This document shows, piece after piece, positions 39,900 to 47,626 of a DNA stretch of 64,000 bases. Below the pieces are notes generated by a model. It was given only the letters and a program-made list of their open reading frames with translations, had not been told where the DNA came from and did not search any database. Position numbers and translations under genes: made by a program. Origin of the DNA: Polynucleobacter meluiroseus (GTDB lineage Bacteria > Pseudomonadota > Gammaproteobacteria > Burkholderiales > Burkholderiaceae); contig NZ_OANS01000002.1 of assembly GCF_900205755.1 (NCBI RefSeq), positions 124,001-188,000 of the forward strand. Direction: 5' to 3'. Every line of letters starts with the position of its first letter. The stretch's first letter is position 1.

Positions 39900-40871
39900 A
39901 TGGAAAGCGGCATTTTATTCTCTTATTTATCTGACGGTTACAGTTGGGCCGAAGATTATCTTTTCGCCAATGTTGTGAGTCCGTTGTTGTATCAACTAAA
40001 CCTCACCGCTTGGACCGAAGATATCTACGATGGCCTCGACTGGTTTCTGTTGGGTTGCATTCAAATCCTCCTGATTGCCTTGGTCCTGAGAACGTGGGAG
40101 CGATTCCACTATGCCGAGGTGCAAGAGCGTTTCGCTAAAGCAAGTAAAGCAGATTTCATCTACACCTTAATTCATCGCTTAGGAATATTTCAAGGCATCA
40201 TTTTTATTGGCCTCTCGGGATTTTTCTTTGAGTTTGATTCTGTTTTGCATGATTTTCGATTTGACAGACTTAACGTGGAGTCTTGGTGGCCGCCCATTAC
40301 GGCAATTCCCGTTGTCAGCTTCCTCATTTATTTCATCATGCTTGATTTTGTTGACTATGTTTACCATCGTGCAAGTCACGCTTTTAATTGGTGGTGGCAA
40401 CTACATGCCTTACATCACAGTCAAACGGTAATGACCGCTTGGTCTGATAATCGCAATCACTTTTTAGATGACGTTCTACGAGCATTGACCTTTGCATTCT
40501 TCGCATTACTATTTGGTGTTTCTCCAAGTCAATTTATTCTGATTGTCGTCATTAGTGAATTTATTCAAAGTTGGCAACACGCCAACATCAAGGTGGACTT
40601 GGGTCTCTTAAGGTACCTTATTGTCTCTCCGCTCTATCACCGGCTGCATCACGCTGTTGGTTATGGGTATGAGGCTCCTGGAAAACCGGGTGTGCTTGGA
40701 GGTTGTAACTTTGGCGTCTTATTTCCTTGGTGGGATATGGTATTTGGTACGGCCATTTTTACCAAAACCGTGTACCCAACTGGCGTCCGTAATTTAGAGC
40801 TGTCGAATGATATTTTGAGTCAGCAATGGCAAACTCTGCGTCACGCGATTAACGAGTTGCGTGGCAAATGA
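39900..40871 (+). CDS. Sterol desaturase / fatty acid hydroxylase family membrane protein
   Basis: This 323-residue protein has about four membrane segments and the histidine clusters of the di-iron fatty acid hydroxylase superfamily: YHRASH, LHALHHSQ, the NRNHFLDD block and YHRLHHAVG. It probably hydroxylates or desaturates a lipid in the inner membrane; the substrate is unknown. It starts 13 bases after the deacetylase-like gene, with a TAGGGA ribosome site, and its end nearly abuts the EI24 gene. Confidence 0.9.
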   Translation: MESGILFSYLSDGYSWAEDYLFANVVSPLLYQLNLTAWTEDIYDGLDWFLLGCIQILLIALVLRTWERFHYAEVQERFAKASKADFIYTLIHRLGIFQGIIFIGLSGFFFEFDSVLHDFRFDRLNVESWWPPITAIPVVSFLIYFIMLDFVDYVYHRASHAFNWWWQLHALHHSQTVMTAWSDNRNHFLDDVLRALTFAFFALLFGVSPSQFILIVVISEFIQSWQHANIKVDLGLLRYLIVSPLYHRLHHAVGYGYEAPGKPGVLGGCNFGVLFPWWDMVFGTAIFTKTVYPTGVRNLELSNDILSQQWQTLRHAINELRGK

Positions 40872-40884
40872 GGCTGGCTACCCC

Positions 40885-41733
40885 ATGACGTCTGGGCTAC
40901 AGCTGGCTTTAAAGTCATTTGGAGTAGCTCTGATTGGCATGATGCATCCAAAAATGCTGTGGTTTAGCTTGCGTCCATTCTGTATTGTCTCGCTTTTTTG
41001 GGGTGGTTTAATCTGGGCTATTTGGACGCCAGCATTAGAGATCCTGAACCAATTTTTAACTACCTCGCTTTTCACAAGCTGGATTCAAAGTGGCTTGATT
41101 TGGGCCGGCCTAGAAAATGCCAGAGCATGGATTGCACCCCTTTTTTTCGTCACCCTGATTATTCCCTTGATCACCATCAGTCTGCTGGTATTTATTGCCT
41201 TTGCTACAGTCCCACAGATTGTGCGCAATGTCGCTCTGCATAAATCCTATGTGGATATTGAGCGCAAGAAAACGAGTGGCGTATTTGGAAGCATTGCTTA
41301 CACACTTTGGTCTGCTTTACTTTGTCTAGTCATCGCCATATTGACGTTGCCTGTCTGGTGGATACCGCCGCTTGTCGCCGTACTTCCACCCTTACTGTGG
41401 GGTTGGCTGACGATGCGCTTAATGTCTTTTGATGTTTTGGCACAGCACGCTAGCAGTGATGAGCGAAAAAAACTCATCGATCGGTATCGTTGGCCCCTCT
41501 TGAGCATGGGTATTATTACTGGAATGGTAGGGGCTGTGCCCACCTTTTTTTGGGCAAGCTCAGTGTTGGCTTTAGTGTTCTTTCCAGTGGTGAGTTTTTT
41601 TGCTCTTTGGATCTATTCCCTCATTTTTGTTTTTGCTGCTTTATGGTTTACTCATTTCCTGTTGAGCGCCCTAAAGGAGTTGCGCCAAGCTGAGTTGCAT
41701 TTGCCACTGCCTGTAAACACACCGATCGTATAA
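40885..41733 (+). CDS. EI24 / CysZ-like membrane protein
   Basis: This protein of about 282 residues has six hydrophobic segments and the EI24-domain pattern (RNVALHKSYVDIERKKTSG between helices, and LAQHASSDERKKLIDRYRW). CysZ, the E. coli member, is a sulfate channel, but this relative lacks a cysteine-gene context, so the role is open. The start may be ATG 40885 or GTG 40861, the latter overlapping the hydroxylase gene by 11 bases. It is part of the same cluster. Confidence 0.82.
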   Translation: MTSGLQLALKSFGVALIGMMHPKMLWFSLRPFCIVSLFWGGLIWAIWTPALEILNQFLTTSLFTSWIQSGLIWAGLENARAWIAPLFFVTLIIPLITISLLVFIAFATVPQIVRNVALHKSYVDIERKKTSGVFGSIAYTLWSALLCLVIAILTLPVWWIPPLVAVLPPLLWGWLTMRLMSFDVLAQHASSDERKKLIDRYRWPLLSMGIITGMVGAVPTFFWASSVLALVFFPVVSFFALWIYSLIFVFAALWFTHFLLSALKELRQAELHLPLPVNTPIV

Positions 41734-41749
41734 GTGGAGCTGTCTTGTC

Positions 41750-42610
41750 ATGGTTGATTTAAAAAAAATAGTAACAATCGAGGCACCCAAAACTCTGGCT
41801 AGGCGTTTTGGATTGATTGTGATTGGCGATGAAATTTTATCGGGTCGCAGACAAGATAAGCATCTTAGTAAGTGTATTGAGTTGCTCAAGGAGCGGGGCT
41901 TAAGTCTTGCTTGGGCCAAGTATGTCGCTGACGATATCGAGCAAATCACTGCAACCTTAAAAGAAAGTTTTGCTAGTGGCGATGTCGTATTTAGTACTGG
42001 CGGTATTGGCGCCACTCCCGATGATCACACGCGGGAATGCGCAGCTTTAGCTTTAGGTACTAAAACGGAACTCCATCCAAGCGCGCAAGAGCTGATTGCA
42101 GGGCGTATTCAGTCTATGGCGGAAGGGGATCCTGTTTTGGCGGATCTGAGTACTCCAGAAAATCAACATCGTTTCAAAATGGGTGAATTTCCCTTAGGTA
42201 GCGACATCATTCCCAATCCTTATAACCAAATTCCTGGCTTCAGTATTAAAGAGCATCATTTTTTACCAGGCTTTCCTGTGATGGCAGGGCCGATGATGGC
42301 ATGGTGCATGGATACTTATTATTCCGACTTATTTCATCAAACGGATCAGCAGGAGCAGAGCTTTATTGTCCCCAAAGGTATTGAGTCGAATTTGACCCCC
42401 TTAATGGAGCGTATTGAGGCGAACTTTCCAGGGGTAAAGGTATTTAGTTTGCCTTCAGTTGGTGACGCGACAAAAGGGGGTGTTTACGCCCAGCGTCATA
42501 TTGAGCTCGGCATTAAAGGGAGCGCGGCCTTGTTAAAAGATGCTTGGATTGCATTACGAACGGGCACACTGGCGCTGGGTTATGAAATTCACGACATCAC
42601 CCCCGCCTAA
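41750..42610 (+). CDS. Molybdopterin-binding (CinA N-terminal) domain protein
   Basis: This 286-residue protein has the MoaB/Mog-type domain of CinA: LIVIGDEILSGRRQDKHL at the start and VVFSTGGIGATPDDHTRECAA. It lacks the C-terminal amidohydrolase domain of full CinA (over 400 residues), so it is a stand-alone N-domain protein. In CinA-type proteins this domain is linked to ADP-ribose pyrophosphatase activity, but its role here is unproven. It is the last gene of the cluster, 16 bases after the EI24 gene. Confidence 0.85.
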   Translation: MVDLKKIVTIEAPKTLARRFGLIVIGDEILSGRRQDKHLSKCIELLKERGLSLAWAKYVADDIEQITATLKESFASGDVVFSTGGIGATPDDHTRECAALALGTKTELHPSAQELIAGRIQSMAEGDPVLADLSTPENQHRFKMGEFPLGSDIIPNPYNQIPGFSIKEHHFLPGFPVMAGPMMAWCMDTYYSDLFHQTDQQEQSFIVPKGIESNLTPLMERIEANFPGVKVFSLPSVGDATKGGVYAQRHIELGIKGSAALLKDAWIALRTGTLALGYEIHDITPA

Positions 42611-42612
42611 TT

Positions 42613-42627
42613 GCACTATTTTAGTGC
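42613..42627. promoter_or_regulatory. NtrC-type binding site 1 upstream of glnA
   Basis: GCACT-N5-AGTGC is an exact inverted repeat that fits the NtrC pattern (GCAC, seven-base centre, GTGC). It lies three bases after the stop of the preceding gene. As RNA it would form a short stem followed by GTTTT, so it could also act as a weak terminator. Confidence 0.75.
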
Positions 42628-42664
42628 GTTTTGGGCCATTTTCTGCCTAAGCAACCCTATTTCA

Positions 42665-42679
42665 GCACTTCATTAGTGC
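42665..42679. promoter_or_regulatory. NtrC-type binding site 2 upstream of glnA
   Basis: A second exact GCACT-N5-AGTGC inverted repeat. Its centre is 52 bp from the centre of site 1, five helical turns, so both sites face the same side of the DNA, as expected for cooperative NtrC binding before glnA. Confidence 0.78.
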
Positions 42680-42701
42680 AATAATCAATGTTCTAGCGGG
42701 G

Positions 42702-42730
42702 TTGCTTGAGTAAATTAGAGTTCATTAAAA
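42702..42730 (+). promoter_or_regulatory. Weak sigma-70-like promoter of glnA
   Basis: TTGCTT (42702-42707) and TTAAAA (42725-42730) are spaced by 17 bases between the second NtrC-type site and the glnA ribosome site. The match is modest. No convincing -24/-12 (GG-N10-GC) sigma-54 element was found downstream of site 2. Confidence 0.35.
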
Positions 42731-42776
42731 GCAACTTGGCTGCTTGAAACAAACAAAGTTCATAGAGGAGATTTGC

Positions 42777-44192
42777 ATGACGAAGACCGTCGCTGATGTA
42801 ATGAAGTTAGTTAAAGAAAAAGAATGTACTTTTGTTGATTTCCGCTTTGTAGATACAAAGGGTAAAGAGCAACACACCACGGTTCCTATTTCTGCATTTG
42901 ATGAAGATAAGTTCGAGAGTGGCCACGCTTTTGATGGCTCATCCATCGCTGGTTGGAAAGGGATTGAGGCGTCTGACATGCTATTGATGCCAGACCCAAC
43001 TGCTTGCTACATCGATCCATTCTATGAAGAGCCTACTTTAGTTATTACTTGTGACGTGATTGAGCCGTCCGATGGTAAGGGCTACGATCGTGATCCCCGT
43101 TCTATTGCTAAGCGCGCTGAATCCTACTTAAAAAGTACAGGTTTAGGCGATGCCGCTTACTTTGGCCCAGAGCCAGAGTTCTTTATTTTTGACGGCGTGC
43201 GTTGGGGCGCTGACATGCAAGGCTGTTTTGTGAAGATTGATTCTGAGGAAGCCCCTTGGTCATCTGGCCTCGAAATGGAAGGCGGCAATCCAGGTCATCG
43301 TCCAGGTAAAAAAGGCGGGTATTTCCCAGTTGCACCAGTGGATACTTTCCACGACATGCGTTCGGAAATGTGTCTCATTCTTGAGTCCTTGGGCATTCCA
43401 GTCGAAGTTCACCATCACGAAGTTGCTGGCCAAGGCCAAAATGAGCTAGGTACCAAGTTCAGCACTTTAGTCGAGCGCGCTGACTGGACTATTTGGCAGA
43501 AGTATGTTGTGCAAAACGTGGCCCATGCTTATGGCAAGACCGCTACCTTTATGCCAAAGCCTGTTGTAGGTGATAACGGTTCTGGTATGCATGTGCACCA
43601 GTCTGTATGGAAAAATGGCGAGAACTTATTTGCTGGCAATGGTTACGCTGGTTTATCTGAATTTGCCCTCTTTTATATCGGCGGCATCATCAAGCACGCT
43701 AGAGCATTGAATGCGATTACCAATCCAGGTACGAATTCATACAAACGCTTGGTGCCTGGTTTTGAAGCGCCAGTGAAGTTGGCTTACTCTGCGCGTAATC
43801 GCTCTGCGTCTATTCGTATTCCTCACGTCTCAAGCCCTAAGGGACGCAGGATTGAAACACGCTTCCCTGATCCATTAGCTAACCCATACTTGGCATTCTC
43901 TGCCTTGTTAATGGCTGGTTTAGATGGCGTGCAAAACAAAATTCATCCAGGTGAAGCTGCAGACAAAAACCTATATGACTTGCCACCAGAAGAAGATGCA
44001 AAGATCCCAACCGTTTGCGCAAGCTTGGAAGAGGCGTTAGCGGCTTTGGACAAAGACCGCGAGTTCTTGACGCGCGGTGGAGTCTTTACTGATTCCATGA
44101 TTGATGCTTATATCGCACTGAAGATGGAAGATGTCACACGTTTCCGTATGACTACTCATCCTATCGAATTCGATATGTATTACTCTTTGTAA
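42777..44192 (+). CDS. glnA: Glutamine synthetase, type I
   Basis: This 471-residue dodecameric enzyme makes glutamine from glutamate, ammonia and ATP. Signatures: [12 protein letters not shown] near the N terminus, the ATP-binding [16 protein letters not shown], and the adenylylation site NLYDLPPEE, marking the beta subtype controlled by GlnE. Length is typical (468-471). ATG 42777 has GAGGAGA 5-11 bases upstream; the longer frame to a TTG at 42744 has none. ntrB follows after 14 bases. Two NtrC-type boxes lie upstream. Confidence 0.98.
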   Translation: MTKTVADVMKLVKEKECTFVDFRFVDTKGKEQHTTVPISAFDEDKFESGHAFDGSSIAGWKGIEASDMLLMPDPTACYIDPFYEEPTLVITCDVIEPSDGKGYDRDPRSIAKRAESYLKSTGLGDAAYFGPEPEFFIFDGVRWGADMQGCFVKIDSEEAPWSSGLEMEGGNPGHRPGKKGGYFPVAPVDTFHDMRSEMCLILESLGIPVEVHHHEVAGQGQNELGTKFSTLVERADWTIWQKYVVQNVAHAYGKTATFMPKPVVGDNGSGMHVHQSVWKNGENLFAGNGYAGLSEFALFYIGGIIKHARALNAITNPGTNSYKRLVPGFEAPVKLAYSARNRSASIRIPHVSSPKGRRIETRFPDPLANPYLAFSALLMAGLDGVQNKIHPGEAADKNLYDLPPEEDAKIPTVCASLEEALAALDKDREFLTRGGVFTDSMIDAYIALKMEDVTRFRMTTHPIEFDMYYSL

Positions 44193-44206
44193 TCGAAGGA
44201 AAGAAA

Positions 44207-45334
44207 TTGAGCGCAGGTCTATTGCGCAATTCGTTCAAAGGGGCAGCTTCGGCTGCTCCTTTTTTTCCGACATTGCTCGATCAAATGCCCAATGCTATCG
44301 TGGTTTTCGATGCTGAAAACCTCAAGCTAGCCTATGCGAATCCTGCCGCAGAATTAGCGCTTGATGCCTCCCGTAAATCGCTTGAGGGTCAATCTATACC
44401 TGACTTGTTTGGTGACAATCCACCACTCAACAACATGATTTCCGAGGTCTGTGCAGGTCATTTTTCTACCCAACGTCAAGAGCTGGTGTTGCATGCCTTG
44501 CCTGGAAGTATTCATCAAGATTCAACTCCAGCACATGTAGTAGTTGCACTGTTAGACGACCCCAGCTTAGTGATTATGGAGTGGTTTCCAATTGATCAAC
44601 AGTTGCGCAGCGAGCGTGATGAGAGGGTCACCCAACAAGTTGAAGCCAATAAACAGCTCATGCGTAATTTAGCGCATGAGATCAAAAATCCTCTCGGAGG
44701 TATTCGGGGGGCGGCGCAGTTATTGGAGTATGAGTTGCCGCATAAAGGTTTGCATGAATACACCCAAGTCATCATTAAAGAGTCCGACCGTTTACAAGCT
44801 TTAGTAGATAGACTGCTGGCGCCACATCGCAAAGCCCATGCGATGGAGTTATTTAACGTACATGAAGCGCTTGAGCGGGTGCGCAGTTTGGTGTTGGCTG
44901 AATTTCCCAAAGGCTTAAGAATTATTCGCAATTACGATACAAGCCTGCCCGATATATTGGGAGATCGTGAACAGCTTATTCAAGCTACACTAAATATCGC
45001 ACACAACGCAGCTCAAGCTTTAGGTGAAGAGATAGAGCAGGGCACCGCACAGATTGAATTAAAAACCCGTGTGGCCCGCTCAGTAACGATTTCAAAAAAA
45101 CGCTACAAACTAGCTTTGAATTTGCATGTCATCGATAACGGACCTGGTATACCGGAAGATATTCGCGAACGTATCTTTTTTCCTTTGGTGTCTGGTCGAA
45201 ATGGCGGCAGTGGTTTGGGCCTTACCTTGGCACAAACCTTCATTCAGCAGCACCAAGGGTTCGTCGCTTGTGAGAGCCGGCCCGGTCATACTGACTTTCA
45301 TATTCAAATTCCATATCGCACTCAGGAGAAATAA
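44207..45334 (+). CDS. glnL: Nitrogen regulation sensor histidine kinase NtrB
   Basis: This 375-residue cytoplasmic kinase/phosphatase controls NtrC in response to PII. It has a PAS domain (residues 25-120), the phospho-acceptor H157 in NLAHEIKNPLGGI, and an ATPase domain with the N box (HNAAQAL), DNGPGIPEDI and GGSGLGLTLAQ. No membrane segment is visible. The start is TTG 44207, with AAGGAAAG upstream. It lies between glnA and ntrC, as in enterics. Confidence 0.95.
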   Translation: MSAGLLRNSFKGAASAAPFFPTLLDQMPNAIVVFDAENLKLAYANPAAELALDASRKSLEGQSIPDLFGDNPPLNNMISEVCAGHFSTQRQELVLHALPGSIHQDSTPAHVVVALLDDPSLVIMEWFPIDQQLRSERDERVTQQVEANKQLMRNLAHEIKNPLGGIRGAAQLLEYELPHKGLHEYTQVIIKESDRLQALVDRLLAPHRKAHAMELFNVHEALERVRSLVLAEFPKGLRIIRNYDTSLPDILGDREQLIQATLNIAHNAAQALGEEIEQGTAQIELKTRVARSVTISKKRYKLALNLHVIDNGPGIPEDIRERIFFPLVSGRNGGSGLGLTLAQTFIQQHQGFVACESRPGHTDFHIQIPYRTQEK

Positions 45335-45336
45335 TC

Positions 45337-46788
45337 ATGAAACCCGTTTGGATTGTGGATGATGACCAATCAATACGTTGGGTCCTTGAAAAGGCTTTTT
45401 CAAGAGAAAACATTGCGCACCGGAGTTTTTCAAACCCAAATGATGTGATGGATGCCTTAGAAAAAGACATCCCCCAAGTGCTCATCTCTGACATTAGGAT
45501 GCCGCGTGGGAATGGTTTAGATTTATTACAAAATATTAAGGAAACCCACCCACAATTACCCGTAATCATCATGACGGCGTATTCTGATTTGGATTCTGCG
45601 GTCTCTTCGCTGCAAGGGGGCGCCTTTGAATATCTGACTAAACCATTTGATATTGATAAAGCGATTGAATTGATCCGTCGAGCAATAGTGCATGGCGAAC
45701 GCAATCAACCCGCCAATAAAGAGATCGGAGCTTGGCGGCAAGATTCTACTGAGATCATTGGTCAGGCGCCAGCGATGCAGGAGGTGTTTCGCGCTATTGG
45801 ACGCCTAGCCCAGTCCCATTCCACCACGCTCATTACCGGTGAGTCAGGTACCGGTAAGCAATTAGTTGCTCAAGCGTTGCATAAACACAGTCCTCGCGCT
45901 AAGGGGCCTTTTATTACTTTTAGCACCTCAGCGGTTCCGAAAGAATTATTAGAGTCTGAGTTATTTGGTCATGAGCGGGGCGCATTTTCTGGTGCCTTGA
46001 CTATGCGACGTGGACGCTTTGAACAGGCTGATGGTGGAACCTTATTAATTGATGAGGTAGGCGATATCCCTTTCGAATTGCAAACCCGTTTATTACGTGC
46101 TTTGACTGATGGTCACTTTTACCGCCTTGGTGGTCAAGATCCTATTAAAGCCAATGTACGCATTATTGCTTCGACCCATTACAACTTAGAATCTAAAGTT
46201 GCTTCAGGATCATTTCGAGAGGATTTATTGCATCGCCTCAATGTGATTCGCTTGCGGATGCCGCCATTGCGCGAGCGCTCTGAAGATATTCCTGTTTTAG
46301 CAAAGCATTTTATGGATGCATGCGCAAAGTCCCTTGGCGTAGTAGCAAAAAAACTTTCTGATGAAGTTTTACAGCAAATGAGCAATATGCCTTTTGCAGG
46401 CAATGTGCGTCAATTAGAAAATCTTTGTCACTGGTTAACGGTCATGACGCCCGCCAATATTGTGGGCATAAGTGACTTACCGGCTGACGTTTTAGCGGAA
46501 ACACCTCAGCAGCCCTTGCATCTGCAAGGAGAGCCTACTATCAATGCGATGTTGCCCAGCCGCCTAAATACAGCCGACTGGGAAAGCGGTCTTGGTCGCT
46601 TAGCGGTCAAAATGCTACAAGACGGTGAGAAAGACGTCTTCAGCGCTCTAAGTGCCCAGTTCGAAAAGACTGTTCTCAAGGCGGCTCTTGAAGTGACTCG
46701 CGGCAGAAGAGTGGAGGCAGCCCAGCGCCTCGGAATCGGTCGAAATACTATCACCAGAAAATTGCAAGAGTTAAAGCTAGATGACTGA
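45337..46788 (+). CDS. glnG: Nitrogen regulation response regulator NtrC (GAFSGA variant)
   Basis: This 483-residue activator has a receiver domain with phospho-acceptor D52 (LISDIRMP), an AAA+ domain with Walker A GESGTGKQ, Walker B LLIDEVGDIP, and a Fis-type HTH at the C terminus (RVEAAQRLGIGRNTITRKL). The sigma-54 contact loop reads GAFSGA (residues 215-220), not GAFTGA, and the usual Asn in the NxAA-type segment before it is Ser (TFSTSAVP). It starts two bases after ntrB and overlaps xth by 8 bases. Confidence 0.95.
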   Translation: MKPVWIVDDDQSIRWVLEKAFSRENIAHRSFSNPNDVMDALEKDIPQVLISDIRMPRGNGLDLLQNIKETHPQLPVIIMTAYSDLDSAVSSLQGGAFEYLTKPFDIDKAIELIRRAIVHGERNQPANKEIGAWRQDSTEIIGQAPAMQEVFRAIGRLAQSHSTTLITGESGTGKQLVAQALHKHSPRAKGPFITFSTSAVPKELLESELFGHERGAFSGALTMRRGRFEQADGGTLLIDEVGDIPFELQTRLLRALTDGHFYRLGGQDPIKANVRIIASTHYNLESKVASGSFREDLLHRLNVIRLRMPPLRERSEDIPVLAKHFMDACAKSLGVVAKKLSDEVLQQMSNMPFAGNVRQLENLCHWLTVMTPANIVGISDLPADVLAETPQQPLHLQGEPTINAMLPSRLNTADWESGLGRLAVKMLQDGEKDVFSALSAQFEKTVLKAALEVTRGRRVEAAQRLGIGRNTITRKLQELKLDD

Positions 46789-47626
46789 ATCAATTCGCAT
46801 AGCCGCTTGGAATGTTAATTCTTTAAAGGTCCGCCTTCCTCATGTAAAGCGTTGGTTAGAGGAGCAAGAGGCCGCTAAAAAGCCGATCGATGCCTTGTGC
46901 TTGCAAGAGCTGAAAATGACTGATGATAAGTTTCCTCATCAAGAACTTGAGGCTGCGGGCTATATAAGTTTGGCAGCAGGGCAAAAAACCTATAACGGCG
47001 TAGCTATCTTGGTGCGTCGTGCGGCCTTGGCACCAATAGCAACCGATTTGGAAACCACCTTTCTAAAGCCCCTAAGAAATATTCCTGGCTATGCAGATGA
47101 GCAGCAGCGAATCTTGGCTGCCACGATCTGTTTTAAGGGCATGCAACCAATTCGCCTTGTTTCGGCTTACTTTCCAAATGGCCAATCGCCTGATAGCGAG
47201 AAGTTTATTTATAAATTAGGCTGGCTCACAGCCCTGCATTCTTGGTTAGAAACTGAGTTAAAAGACAGCGCACGGTTCGCTTTACTCGGTGACTTCAATA
47301 TTGCACCAACCGATGCTGATGTGCATGACCCAAAGGCATGGGAGGGTCAGAATCTCGTTTCCCCACCTGAGCGTGAGGCGTTTCAAGGCTTACTCGACCT
47401 TGGGCTTTATGATTCATTTAGGCTGTTTGAACAGGCCCCAAAAACCTACAGCTGGTGGGATTACCGCATGATGGGTTTTAGGCGTAATGCTGGGATGCGG
47501 ATTGACCATATTTTGTTAAGTGATGCTCTCAAGGCTAACTGCCTCTCGAGCATCATAGACAAGGTACCGCGAACATGGGAGCAACCTTCTGATCACGCAC
47601 CCGTCATCGCAGAAATTAAAGCTTAA
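46781..47626 (+). CDS. xth: Exodeoxyribonuclease III
   Basis: This 281-residue Mg-dependent AP endonuclease/3'-5' exonuclease repairs abasic DNA. Motifs: AAWNVNSLKVRLPHV, LQELKMTDDKFP with the metal-binding Glu, LLGDFNIAPTDADVHDP, WWDYRMMGFRRNAGMRIDHILLSD and the SDHAPVIAEI end with the catalytic His. It starts inside the ntrC 3' end (8-base overlap) and its stop overlaps that of prlC on the other strand by four bases. Confidence 0.93.
   Translation: MTESIRIAAWNVNSLKVRLPHVKRWLEEQEAAKKPIDALCLQELKMTDDKFPHQELEAAGYISLAAGQKTYNGVAILVRRAALAPIATDLETTFLKPLRNIPGYADEQQRILAATICFKGMQPIRLVSAYFPNGQSPDSEKFIYKLGWLTALHSWLETELKDSARFALLGDFNIAPTDADVHDPKAWEGQNLVSPPEREAFQGLLDLGLYDSFRLFEQAPKTYSWWDYRMMGFRRNAGMRIDHILLSDALKANCLSSIIDKVPRTWEQPSDHAPVIAEIKA

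Noticed and set aside
42625-42652. GG-N10-GC match between the two NtrC-type boxes
   Set aside because: It lies upstream of NtrC site 2, an unlikely place for the promoter, and the flanking bases fit the sigma-54 pattern poorly.
42690-42776. Sigma-54 promoter before glnA (TTGGCTGCTTGAAACA region near 42734)
   Set aside because: The GG is not followed by GC at the required ten-base spacing, so it does not meet the -24/-12 pattern.
47623-47626. Four-base overlap of the xth and prlC stop codons as a special feature
   Set aside because: Convergent overlaps of this size are common in compact genomes.
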